Positions 1-6,981 of a stretch of 20,582 nt of DNA are shown here, in pieces. Position numbers and translations under genes: made by a program. This DNA is from a virus. Numbering within the stretch: position 1 is the stretch's first letter; each line of letters starts with the position of its first letter. Below the pieces are notes generated by a model. It was not told the origin of the DNA. It saw only the letters and a list, made by a program, of their open reading frames with translations, and did no database searches. The DNA is taken from IMG/VR virus record IMGVR_UViG_3300004805_000046, positions 1 to 20,582 of that record; one strand, 5' to 3'.

Positions 1-1134
1 CTGTGGAGCACCACTCACCGTACCACTTACATAGACCGTTGATCCCTTGGGAATGGTTGACCCGGTAGGATTCTCTGCAATGAATACGTTATCCCGAGCG
101 TAGACTACATTGGTTGCAGATTCGTTGTCCTGCTCCAGCCGGGTAAACCCATTCAAGGTCTTGGAGTGAACAAGTAAAGTCCCCGCCGCAGGAGAAGCAG
201 GATTAGAAGATTGTCCGACAAATGTCTGAAACCCTGCGCCCGCAGTGCCTGTGATTGCAAGGGATGTTGCAGAGGCTACGCCAAGGCTAGGCGTTATCAG
301 CGTGGGGCTGGTGCTGTAGACCAGCTTGGCGGTGCCCGTAGCACCCGTGCTGGTGACACCCTCGAAGGTAGTGTGGCCTGTGACGCTGAGCGCCCCGGTG
401 AGGGACACTGACTTATCTTGGTCAACTGTTACCGCGACAACAGGAGTTGTAGTCGTATTAGGCGTAACGTACAGCAGTGCTTTCGTGCCATGTGCTGTAG
501 CGCCCCACGCTTCAGTGGTAACACCTTCCCAATACGCACCGGCAAGACCATCGGCAGAGGTAGTCGCATATGCAGCAAACTCAAACCGGCCCAGACTGTC
601 TCCACTTTGAGGGGCTTGTGGCGCACCAGTATTCCCACGGAATTTGGTAACACGAATAGCAGAGCCATTGGCGTCACCGGAGTAGCCGCGCATAGCTATA
701 CGGGAAAGAGAGCCGTTGTCCCCGACAGCGCGGATCAGGATATCAGGTGCAACTGCTGTCCCAACACCAATATGGGCTGCGTTTATTAATGCAGCATTTG
801 CTAGATTAACATCTCCTGCTGCATCTGTGTTTACAGACTTCTCTGCGGGGTAAGCGCAGAACACATCCTTGTTGCCTGAAGTAAGTGTCAGGATTGAACC
901 TGTGCTGGAAGCTAGGATCGTATCGCGGGAGAGGGTTGTACCGGAAGCTGTGTACGTACCCAGACCCACTTCCCATGCTCCCGTAATGGGGTCAGCAATG
1001 GCGTAGTATGTAGTGTTTGTGTTCCCAATGGCGGCGAAGGATTGGAACCCAGCTACAGCACCAGCAAGAGTCAGTGTCCCAGCGCCTGTAGTAGCGGTGG
1101 TTTCCTTCACACGGTCTTTAAGCACTAGCGCCAT
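1..1134 (-). CDS. Tail fibre-like structural protein, 3' end cut by window edge
   Basis: An open frame of 378 codons runs from ATG at 1134 to the left edge without a stop. It has a good SD (AAGGA, 7 nt before ATG), and the stop codon of the upstream gene is part of that site (TAAGGA). The N-terminus (MALVLKDRVKETT, then an AGAVAGFQSF stretch and WEVGLGTYTASGTTLSRDT near residues 50-70) matches a head domain I know from many phage tail fibre and appendage proteins. The rest is low-charge, Gly/Thr/Ala/Ser-rich sequence typical of beta-structured fibres. The expected role is virion surface structure or receptor contact. The C-terminal part, which would show receptor-binding or chaperone domains, lies outside the window. 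The family call is from memory of similar sequences; the fibre role is inferred. Confidence 0.8.
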   Translation of the reverse strand, partial: MALVLKDRVKETTATTGAGTLTLAGAVAGFQSFAAIGNTNTTYYAIADPITGAWEVGLGTYTASGTTLSRDTILASSTGSILTLTSGNKDVFCAYPAEKSVNTDAAGDVNLANAALINAAHIGVGTAVAPDILIRAVGDNGSLSRIAMRGYSGDANGSAIRVTKFRGNTGAPQAPQSGDSLGRFEFAAYATTSADGLAGAYWEGVTTEAWGATAHGTKALLYVTPNTTTTPVVAVTVDQDKSVSLTGALSVTGHTTFEGVTSTGATGTAKLVYSTSPTLITPSLGVASATSLAITGTAGAGFQTFVGQSSNPASPAAGTLLVHSKTLNGFTRLEQDNESATNVVYARDNVFIAENPTGSTIPKGSTVYVSGTVSGAPQ

Positions 1135-1143
1135 TTTGTATCC

Positions 1144-2070
1144 TTACGTTGGAATAACGATCCAACCGGGGGTCTGGTCATCGTCTATATTTTGCCAGTT
1201 CGCGCTCTGACTGTCATCAATTATCCCCCACACCAGCACGTTGCCAATGGAAACAATAAGTTGTACCCCGGTGACGTTGGCGTTTACTGTTTTGATAACC
1301 GTCTGTGCTGCAACTGCCTGTACCAATTCTGATACGGTGCCAGCAAAGACAGTCTGCACAGCTACGGATGAAGCGATAGATGCGGACTCAGCCAGCACCG
1401 CATACTGTGTGCTTGCACCAGCAAAACTAGCAGATGCCGCTACCGCTTCAGCAACTGCGGCTACAAACACCGCTGTATTAGAAAGGGATGATGCTGCCTG
1501 CGCCACTTCTGCAATAGCAGCCGCAAAGTCAGTCTGAACTGAACCCACTGCACTAGCGGAAACGTGTTCTGAAACTGAAGCAAGGAATGCGACTTGGGAT
1601 GCGAAGGATGCCGCAGCAGAAGCGCCTTCAGCTACGCTTGCCGTGGCAAGGAACCCGCCAGAAATACTATCCGCTGCCTGTACAGCTTCCGCTATTGCCC
1701 CAATGAAGGTAGCTATTGCTGAACTTGTGTCTGTACCTGTAGCTGTCTCTGCTACTGCGGCTGTGAAGGTAATGTTTCTGTTGCTGCTATCCGCTCCTGT
1801 AGCTGCAGCAGTCAGGGCTACGTTAAACGTGTTGTTTTGCGTATCAAACACAACCCCTGCGGTTGCAGCCTCTGACCGGGCAACATTGAACGTGTTGTTT
1901 AAGTTGTTGAATACAGCCCCCGCAGAAGCCGCTTCAGCAATGTTCCCACCAAAGATAGCCGTAGTGCTATATGCCCCACTAGCTGCTGCTGCCTCCGCAA
2001 CAGCAACAGAGAACGCGCTGCCCCCTAATGTGGCAAACGGCGATTGGGCAAATGCAACATCTCCAAACAC
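1144..2070 (-). CDS. Repeat-built tail/appendage protein (GTG start)
   Basis: A 308-residue protein starting at GTG 2070, with SD AAGGA 6 nt upstream that contains the previous gene's TAA. From about residue 19 to 270 it consists of roughly twelve tandem units of about 20 residues. Each unit begins with Phe, followed by a [VI]AE-type core and an Ala/Ser-rich stretch (for example FVAAVAEAVAASASFAGAST). The C-terminus changes to a different pair of units, I-x-D-D-x-Q-x-x-x-W-x-x-I, seen as IIDDSQSANWQNI and IDDDQTPGWIVI. No signal peptide, membrane segment or enzyme motif is visible. Its place between two tail-type genes and its composition suggest an elongated virion appendage. Similar AEA-repeat proteins occur in environmental phages, but I know of no assigned function. 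Confidence 0.75.
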   Translation of the reverse strand: MFGDVAFAQSPFATLGGSAFSVAVAEAAAASGAYSTTAIFGGNIAEAASAGAVFNNLNNTFNVARSEAATAGVVFDTQNNTFNVALTAAATGADSSNRNITFTAAVAETATGTDTSSAIATFIGAIAEAVQAADSISGGFLATASVAEGASAAASFASQVAFLASVSEHVSASAVGSVQTDFAAAIAEVAQAASSLSNTAVFVAAVAEAVAASASFAGASTQYAVLAESASIASSVAVQTVFAGTVSELVQAVAAQTVIKTVNANVTGVQLIVSIGNVLVWGIIDDSQSANWQNIDDDQTPGWIVIPT

Positions 2071-2079
2071 CGCACTTCC

Positions 2080-2661
2080 TTAAGTCGCAGTCAAGGAGAA
2101 GGTGTACGTTACATTGAGCGTGTCGCCTGACGCTACAGACTTATCACCGCCAGTGAAGTCACCACCTGAGAACAGTGTGCCTGAAGTCGTAGTCGCAACG
2201 CTACACAAAAAGGCCCCTGCGATAGTAGCAGTGCCGTTAATGGCGAATGAAGTGGGCGTATTGGTAATTACCGAAGGATTGGCAGTTGTAGATGCGCCAA
2301 ACGTCACAGCTTTACGGTTCCCGGTGTAGTCCGTATTCTCAGTCCAGCCGCCTGCACCTGTTGCGCCATGAGAAGCCAGCGTATCGCCTGCGGAGTATGT
2401 TGTATTAGCGCCGGGGCCAGTGACAAGCCCGAGATACCAAGTCGTAACCTGAGTGGCTGCGCCAAAGTACACATCGTTCATGCTCTTAAGGCCAACATTC
2501 ACAACGAGGTTGTGGAACGTGTCCGACCATTTCTCTTGACCATCAGGGCCAATACAGGTAACGGTGTAAACACCACCTGCACCAACGCTATCAGAGCCTT
2601 GGGGATTGGTAATCAAGCCAGCAGTAACTGTGTCTTGAGCTTTGGAAATTTCTGTAGGCAT
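2080..2661 (-). CDS. Conserved phage virion/tail protein
   Basis: A 193-residue protein with ATG at 2661 and a clear AGGAG site. Residues about 40-75 (EKWSDTFHNLVVNVGLKSMN, then YFGAATQVTTWYLGL) and the later GDTLASH and GGWTENTDYTGNRKAVTFG segments match a conserved phage family found among tail and structural genes of environmental siphoviruses and podoviruses. The C-terminus (SGGDFTGGDKSV then ASGDTLNVTYTFSLTAT) is the usual ending. Predicted beta-rich, no catalytic motif. It lies between the 148-residue structural protein and the repeat protein, in one operon. The precise virion role (tail tip or appendage base) is inferred from position only. Confidence 0.7.
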   Translation of the reverse strand: MPTEISKAQDTVTAGLITNPQGSDSVGAGGVYTVTCIGPDGQEKWSDTFHNLVVNVGLKSMNDVYFGAATQVTTWYLGLVTGPGANTTYSAGDTLASHGATGAGGWTENTDYTGNRKAVTFGASTTANPSVITNTPTSFAINGTATIAGAFLCSVATTTSGTLFSGGDFTGGDKSVASGDTLNVTYTFSLTAT

Positions 2662-2673
2662 GATAGCTCCTGA

Positions 2674-3120
2674 TTAAGAAATACGCACAATGGCGTTGTT
2701 GGCATCTGGTGTGGGGAAGATAACGGTAAAGGTATCGTTAGCCACGGTTTTGTCTGATCCAAAGTCCAGCACAGCTACGGACTTGTTACCCTTGGATGCG
2801 TTATAAATCAGCGCACCCCGTGCTGTAAACGTGCCGTTGGGCCATGTAGCATTGGCAAACGAAGCAAACGCAGTCGGAATATTGTTGGCGTTGTTACCGT
2901 AAGTCGGGGATATGGAGATAACCAAGTCCTGCCCAGTAGTCGTGTAGCCTGCGCCTGAGATTTCACCTGTAGCTGTATATACAGTGGTAGTCGGGCCAAT
3001 AGACGCAGACGCTGTGTACAGTGCGATCTTGAACGTATCAGGCAGTGTGGGGCCAAAGTTATGAACCGCCTGAAGCGCCTCAACCTTAAACGATGTGGTT
3101 GCTGTTTGGGAGATTGTCAT
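2674..3120 (-). CDS. Conserved phage structural protein
   Basis: A 148-residue protein whose ATG overlaps the upstream stop as ATGA, so translation is probably coupled. The sequence follows a pattern common in environmental phage genomes: SFKVEALQAVHNF, then DTFKIALYTASA, GEISGAGYTTTG, GALIYNASKGNKSVAVLDFG and a C-terminal Phe-Pro-Thr-Pro-Asp-Ala-Asn-Asn-Ala-Ile segment. The family is repeatedly found beside connector and tail genes and is annotated only as a structural protein. Beta-rich, without signal peptide or catalytic residues. A head-tail or tail-completion role is likely from context; no specific role can be assigned. Confidence 0.72.
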   Translation of the reverse strand: MTISQTATTSFKVEALQAVHNFGPTLPDTFKIALYTASASIGPTTTVYTATGEISGAGYTTTGQDLVISISPTYGNNANNIPTAFASFANATWPNGTFTARGALIYNASKGNKSVAVLDFGSDKTVANDTFTVIFPTPDANNAIVRIS

Positions 3121-3776
3121 GGTACTTTAACCTTTGCTTGTCCATCTCTGTAGGCATCCCCGCGCTCAAGCCCGTCACCCAGACGTTTAAGTTGCTGCAT
3201 AGCCTCGGTGTATTTAGCAACATAGAGTTGAAGTAAGTCTGCTTCGCCTTTAAGATACGTATAGGCTTCAATGATGGCACCGTACAACAGTACAGGATCA
3301 AAATTATCACCAAGCCATGTCGTACCACTTGCCGCAGTGGTTATAGACTCTGGGTAATAGAAGTAGTGCAGTTCAGCGGCATAGCCAACATCAGGGGTTG
3401 GGCCAACCATAAACGACAACTCTGTAGGCTGCGTTAGGCGAGAACCGAACAGAGCGTAGTACTTAGGCGTCCCGGTAGTTGTGGGGACTGTGTAGCACTC
3501 GCGGATGAAATTCACATCCTTGTTCAGCAAGTAACTATAAGCCCCCGTAACGGGATCAATAATGGCTAACGAGTACGTAGCAAGAAAGTCATCAGGGCAG
3601 GCTAGGTACTTATTACTTGCTGTCATAGCGCCTGTGACATTCTTCCGAAGTGCCGAAATCTGCACTGTGTTGTATATACGTTTCTCGGCTTCAGTAATGA
3701 AGACGTTCATGTCCGCTGTGGGAAACGTGTTCTCACAGTAAGAGGAAACAGCCGCGCAAAGTTCAGAGTACGTCAC
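3117..3776 (-). CDS. Adaptor/head-completion-like virion protein (GTG start)
   Basis: A 219-residue protein starting at GTG 3776, overlapping the upstream stop as GTGA. The N-terminal MTYSELCAAV and the ENTFPTADMNVFITEAEKRI helix, followed by KNVTGAMTASNKYLACPDDF, resemble the helical start of phage head-tail adaptor proteins. The middle (NKDVNFIRECY, GTPKYYALF, GPTPDVGYAAELHYFYYPES) and the C-terminal helices (DPVLLYGAIIEAYTYLKGEA, then YRDGQAKVKVP) belong to a conserved family that I have seen annotated as adaptor or structural protein. It lies between two small virion-type genes and the 148-residue structural gene. A role as head-tail adaptor or stopper is inferred from this and is not certain. 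Confidence 0.72.
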   Translation of the reverse strand: MTYSELCAAVSSYCENTFPTADMNVFITEAEKRIYNTVQISALRKNVTGAMTASNKYLACPDDFLATYSLAIIDPVTGAYSYLLNKDVNFIRECYTVPTTTGTPKYYALFGSRLTQPTELSFMVGPTPDVGYAAELHYFYYPESITTAASGTTWLGDNFDPVLLYGAIIEAYTYLKGEADLLQLYVAKYTEAMQQLKRLGDGLERGDAYRDGQAKVKVP

Positions 3777-3979
3777 GCCATCGGCCCCCGAGCCATAACT
3801 CCACGTTCAGCCGCGCCAGTACCACGAATCTTGATACCGGAGGTTTTGGTTTCAGAAGGTGTACTGATGCCAACTCCATCCATCGGAGTCCAATCAGGAT
3901 TGTTCATCTTCTTGGCAATGCGCTTACCCGCTTCAATGGCGGGGATAGACTTAGGCTGTCTATAAACTGTAGTGACCAT
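3773..3979 (-). CDS. Small conserved phage protein, 68 aa
   Basis: A short gene with ATG 3979 overlapping the upstream stop by one base (TAATG) and its own stop overlapping the downstream GTG start (GTGA), so it sits in a translationally coupled chain. The protein is basic and polar (KSIPAIEAGKRIAKKMNNPD, then GISTPSETKTSGIKIRGTG) and ends in MARGPMA. It has no membrane segment or known motif. Its position among connector genes suggests a minor virion or assembly factor, but I do not recognise the family function. Confidence 0.65.
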   Translation of the reverse strand: MVTTVYRQPKSIPAIEAGKRIAKKMNNPDWTPMDGVGISTPSETKTSGIKIRGTGAAERGVMARGPMA

Positions 3980-4107
3980 TACTTGCTCCGTTTCTGGTTT
4001 ACAACCTTGGCTTCACCACGCCCATACTTGAGCATATCTTCGTTGGTTTTGCCACCACCGCTGCCGGGTTTCTGGTTTTGCACCGGAACTGTCTTTTGAG
4101 TAGCCAT
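3979..4107 (-). CDS. Very small basic phage protein, 42 aa
   Basis: Read directly from the minus strand: ATG at 4107 to TAA at 3979-3981, starting MATQKTVPVQNQKPGSGGGK and ending VVNQKRSK. A second ATG lies at 4110, but the SD GGAG (within GTAGGAGAAA) is 6 nt from the 4107 start and only 3 nt from 4110, so 4107 is preferred. The TAG stop of the upstream gene is part of the SD. The downstream gene starts on its last stop base (TAATG). The protein is Gly/Lys-rich and probably disordered. Function unknown. Its place in the coupled chain is the main reason to call it a gene. Confidence 0.6.
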   Translation of the reverse strand: MATQKTVPVQNQKPGSGGGKTNEDMLKYGRGEAKVVNQKRSK

Positions 4108-4116
4108 CATTTTCTC

Positions 4117-4506
4117 CTACGAAACCGTCACTGTTACTGTACCGATTATCACACTACAGACCAAATAATTTGGCGTTGTTTGTGTGACTGCGCTATCTCC
4201 ACCGCCAACCGGGTTCCAACCCCACTGAAATACTCTGCTACCTTGGGCAAGCGAATCGTCCACTGTAAGCCCAGACTGCAAGTAGCTATTGTCCCGCCTC
4301 GGGTTACGTAAAGCCTGTGGGTCTTGGACAGGATACATCCCTAATTGTAATTGTGGATGATCTGGACTCCAACATTCACTACATACCAACAGCCCCGTTC
4401 TTTTCAACTTAACAACTTCGTACTGCAAGTTTTTAAGCAGGAACTGAAACCCACACCTATCGCAGACACTTATCGCCTTCTTGCCACTAGCAAAAGGGCT
4501 ACCCAT
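4117..4506 (-). CDS. Zinc-ribbon virion-associated protein
   Basis: A 129-residue protein with an N-terminal four-cysteine zinc ribbon: CDRCGFQF (Cys15, Cys18) and LLVCSECWSPDHPQ (Cys42, Cys45). It is followed by the signature PVQDPQALRNPRRDNSY. This pairing of CxxC...CxxC with DPQALRNPR is a pattern I know from conserved hypothetical proteins in the structural modules of environmental phages. The C-terminal third is beta-prone and hydrophobic (LVCSVIIGTVTVTVS). Its start overlaps the end of the HNH endonuclease gene by 8 nt. The role may be a minor virion or connector-associated protein; the metal site is inferred from cysteine spacing. Confidence 0.72.
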   Translation of the reverse strand: MGSPFASGKKAISVCDRCGFQFLLKNLQYEVVKLKRTGLLVCSECWSPDHPQLQLGMYPVQDPQALRNPRRDNSYLQSGLTVDDSLAQGSRVFQWGWNPVGGGDSAVTQTTPNYLVCSVIIGTVTVTVS

Positions 4507-5098
4507 ACGCCACCCGATTACCTTTACGACAGTTTTCCAAGCCCGGTATAACCTGCATATTCAGCGGAGTGTGCAGCCCAGAAACAATCTTTCCCTGCAG
4601 CGGAATCACATGATCCACGTGCCACGGAAATCCAAACATCTTGGTTCGTAATGCAGCTAATTCATGCGCCTGTTCAATCATCCACATATCGTCTTCTGCC
4701 AGCCAAGCAGGGGTGCGTTGAAGTTTTGCGGCTTTGCGCTTCGCTACCAGCGCGTTTATCTTGCCGGGATTCTCCTGTGCGTACTGCTTCTTGCTTGCTA
4801 CTACCGCTGCTCTGTTAACCGCCCGATAGTTCGCCGCATACTGTAAGTTAGTTGCCTGCCGAAGCTGGTACTGCTCTTTCCCAAGTTGCTTGTATTTCTC
4901 GGGGTCTTCGGCATATCTGGCACGAAGTTTTAACTTATTCTCTTCGTGGTTGGCAAACCATGCCGCTTTCTTATCCGCAAGCACTTTCTCACGATTTCTG
5001 AGTCGCCACGCAGCCTGATCTGCTTTCGTCTTTTCTAGGTGCGCTAAACGATACGCCTTCTTACAGGCGGCAGCAGCAAGAGGGTCTTTATGCGGCAT
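4499..5098 (-). CDS. Free-standing HNH endonuclease
   Basis: A 199-residue protein. Residues 1-130 form a long Lys/Arg/Ala-rich helical region with repeated short units (AWRLRNREK, AWFANHEENK, RARYAEDPEKYKQ), probably for DNA binding. The HNH nuclease is at the C-terminus: WHVDHVIPLQGK gives His160, Asp162 and His163, followed by SGLHTPLNMQVIP (Asn180) and LENCRKGNR (Asn189). This is the HNH type common in free-standing phage homing endonucleases. It lies between the connector gene (stop 3 nt upstream) and the zinc-ribbon gene (8-nt overlap). No strong SD is visible, so it may be translated by coupling from the connector gene. It is probably a mobile insertion in the structural operon. Confidence 0.88.
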   Translation of the reverse strand: MPHKDPLAAAACKKAYRLAHLEKTKADQAAWRLRNREKVLADKKAAWFANHEENKLKLRARYAEDPEKYKQLGKEQYQLRQATNLQYAANYRAVNRAAVVASKKQYAQENPGKINALVAKRKAAKLQRTPAWLAEDDMWMIEQAHELAALRTKMFGFPWHVDHVIPLQGKIVSGLHTPLNMQVIPGLENCRKGNRVAYG

Positions 5099-5101
5099 AA
5101 C

Positions 5102-5791
5102 TTAGCTTATGAACATTTGCCGGGGCACCAGACGAAGGGTAGCTTTTTCTCTGTCCTCGGAACTGGCTAAATCCCACGCTTCTTGATATTGCTGCTGTAG
5201 CATACCCAGCCGCTCCATCCCATTAGGCAGCTTCAGCGCCAAGTAGTACGCCAGCCCAGCAACTAGTGAAGGGAGGAAGCGGAACGGCACATCCGGGGTG
5301 TTGGCACCATTGCCAGCGTCTTGCAGTCTACGCAAACGCCAGTACACGATCTGATAGGTCTGGGACGCATCAGGAACAGGCCAGAGCGTAAATTGTGGTG
5401 CTTCCAGACGTTGTATCCAGATTTGCAATGGACGCGCCTGAGAGAGTTTATTTGGGATCGTGGCATAGGTACTGGAACTGATGCGAGTACAAGTCAAGTC
5501 AGCCTGCGTTGATGCACTACCTGCGCCTGTACGGATCACATGGTCGATAAGGTCAACTGTATCTGCGGGAAGTACGTAGGTAGCGGTTCCGGGGACAAGG
5601 TTGATGGTGCCTGAGTCGATTGTCCATAGGTTAATGCCACGGTTGGCCCAATCTGCAAACAGCAGATTCATGCTGCGGCGTGCGGTACGTAAAGAATATC
5701 CTGTCCTCAATTCTTCTCCACACCGCTCCATCGCCTCTTCTACGATTTCTGGAAAATCCAAAACAAAGCCTGTCGTACCCGACGTGGTCAT
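5102..5791 (-). CDS. Head-tail connector (gp4/tail tubular A-like)
   Basis: A 229-residue protein with ATG 5791 and SD GGAG (GTAGGAGCAGTAT), overlapping the preceding endonuclease stop as ATGA. The N-terminal helices (FPEIVEEAMERCGEELRTGY, then RRSMNLLFADWANRGINLWT) followed by a strand-rich middle (LVPGTATYVLPADTVDLIDH, QFTLWPVPDASQTYQIVYWR) and C-terminal helices (LPSLVAGLAYYLALKLPN) fit the podoviral connector family that sits under the portal, comparable to P22 gp4 and T7 gp11. Length is in the usual range. It would join the portal ring to the tail and help seal packaged DNA. The family call is by pattern recognition, with no structural comparison. Confidence 0.75.
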   Translation of the reverse strand: MTTSGTTGFVLDFPEIVEEAMERCGEELRTGYSLRTARRSMNLLFADWANRGINLWTIDSGTINLVPGTATYVLPADTVDLIDHVIRTGAGSASTQADLTCTRISSSTYATIPNKLSQARPLQIWIQRLEAPQFTLWPVPDASQTYQIVYWRLRRLQDAGNGANTPDVPFRFLPSLVAGLAYYLALKLPNGMERLGMLQQQYQEAWDLASSEDREKATLRLVPRQMFIS

Positions 5792-6654
5792 ATACTGCTC
5801 CTACAGTTAGAAAAATGCCACCGCTTCATAGCATTTACGTGGCCTGCTTTCCCGCAGTGCGGGCATACTACTGGCTCTCTAGCTGCATGTGCGGCGATCA
5901 TTTTAGCACGGGTATCATCTGTATGGGTCTTGCCAAAGAAGGGGTTTCCCTCACCGGTAAACATCTCCGCGTAGCGCCGCTTTAACGCCTCCGGCACTAC
6001 TCGCCCAAACATGGGATTGTTTCTGCCACGAACACGGCCCGGGTTATTTGCGTGGTTACGTTTTTGCGAAGCACGTATCTTTTCATTACGGGTAGTAGCA
6101 CCAACCTCCGCGTAGTGTTGTTCCAGAGTAGTATCCACTGCGTGAATACGACGCGCTTTATTCCTTGCGGCTAGCGCATCTCGCTCGTATTGTTGAATAG
6201 GTAGTTTGCGCAGTACTTTGCCCTTAAAGGAATTCCGTAAAAGTTCCCGTGTACTATCGGCAACCGGATGCCCCATCTGTCCAGCAGACATTCGACTACG
6301 AGTCTCCGTGCTGCGAATCTTACCTTTACCCGCTAGTGATATTTTGGCGCGTACTTCCATAGAAGGACTTCCTAATTGCCCCCCGCCACCCATCGCGTTA
6401 TAGTGCGGGCGCAGCGTCACGATGTGCTTGACTTCAGCGGCATTAAGGCTATCGCGGTCTTCACATTCCTCAATAATTTCATGGGTAAATGCGCCGGGGC
6501 CATATTTACGAATAGCTGCCGCCATAACCCATCCGGCACCATTACGGGCATCTTGACAGTGCTTCGACCAACGCGAGCTAAAACGCGTCTTTGTCTGCCC
6601 TATGTAGAAATGCCCGTTCACCGTATTTGTTACCTTATACACAATGCCGTACAT
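5788..6654 (-). CDS. GIY-YIG homing endonuclease with NUMOD3 repeats and zinc finger
   Basis: A 288-residue protein with SD AAGGA and ATG 6654. The GIY-YIG nuclease is N-terminal: MYGIVYKVTN (GIY-equivalent at residues 3-6), FYIGQT (residues 16-21), Arg28, His32 and the likely catalytic Glu74. The middle carries NUMOD3-type DNA-binding repeats (GRNNPMFGRVVPEALKRR and GEGNPFFGKTHTDDTRAKM). The C-terminus holds a Cys264/Cys267/His280/Cys284 zinc finger. This is the SegA/I-TevI-like free-standing endonuclease design. It sits between a small gene and the connector gene, has its own promoter-like sequence upstream, and its stop overlaps the connector start (ATGA). The connector's SD lies inside its last codons. 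Confidence 0.93.
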   Translation of the reverse strand: MYGIVYKVTNTVNGHFYIGQTKTRFSSRWSKHCQDARNGAGWVMAAAIRKYGPGAFTHEIIEECEDRDSLNAAEVKHIVTLRPHYNAMGGGGQLGSPSMEVRAKISLAGKGKIRSTETRSRMSAGQMGHPVADSTRELLRNSFKGKVLRKLPIQQYERDALAARNKARRIHAVDTTLEQHYAEVGATTRNEKIRASQKRNHANNPGRVRGRNNPMFGRVVPEALKRRYAEMFTGEGNPFFGKTHTDDTRAKMIAAHAAREPVVCPHCGKAGHVNAMKRWHFSNCRSSI

Positions 6655-6682
6655 ACTATTCCTTCTGAACTACGTACCGGGT

Positions 6683-6711
6683 ATGATACAGTATCCAGAA
6701 AGACCTGTCAG
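6683..6711 (-). promoter_or_regulatory. Sigma-70-like promoter before GIY-YIG endonuclease gene
   Basis: On the minus strand, CTGACA (6711-6706) and TATCAT (6688-6683) are separated by exactly 17 nt; each matches the consensus at five of six positions. The site starts right after the upstream stop codon and would begin transcription about 20 nt before the endonuclease ATG. It would serve the endonuclease and the connector/tail genes behind it. Called by eye, no experimental support. Confidence 0.6.
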
Positions 6712-6981
6712 CTATTTAAGTCCCTTAAGCGTTTCCGCGAGTCTTGCCCGTTGCCCCAGCTTCCCGCCAGCCTGCGCCGCCTTAGCCAGCTTCTTAGCAG
6801 GAATCTTCTCTCCTGCAGGAATCCCCATCTGTCGATGTAAGCCACCTTTGTTTTTCGTAGCTTCTGCTATCCAGCCGCCTTTGGCGTACACAGTGAAGTC
6901 TGTATTGTCCCGGCGCGGCCTTTCCTTCGCACTTGGCATCTTGCTCGGGGCTATGTCGCCCATACCCCGGCTCGGCATCAT
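6712..6981 (-). CDS. Small basic KGG-motif protein, 89 aa
   Basis: The frame is open from ATG 7020, but the start is placed at 6981, where ATG overlaps the stop of the preceding gene (ATGA); 7020 has no properly spaced SD. The protein begins MMPSRGMGDIAPSKMP, a start seen in other phage small proteins. It carries a VYAKGGW motif near the middle, then KNKGGLHRQMGIPAGEKIPA and LGQRARLAETLKGLK. This last basic module recurs at the ends of small proteins of many tailed phages. No catalytic or membrane features. Together with its two KGG-bearing neighbours it may be a virion-internal or DNA-associated protein, which is inference. Confidence 0.65.
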   Translation of the reverse strand: MMPSRGMGDIAPSKMPSAKERPRRDNTDFTVYAKGGWIAEATKNKGGLHRQMGIPAGEKIPAKKLAKAAQAGGKLGQRARLAETLKGLK

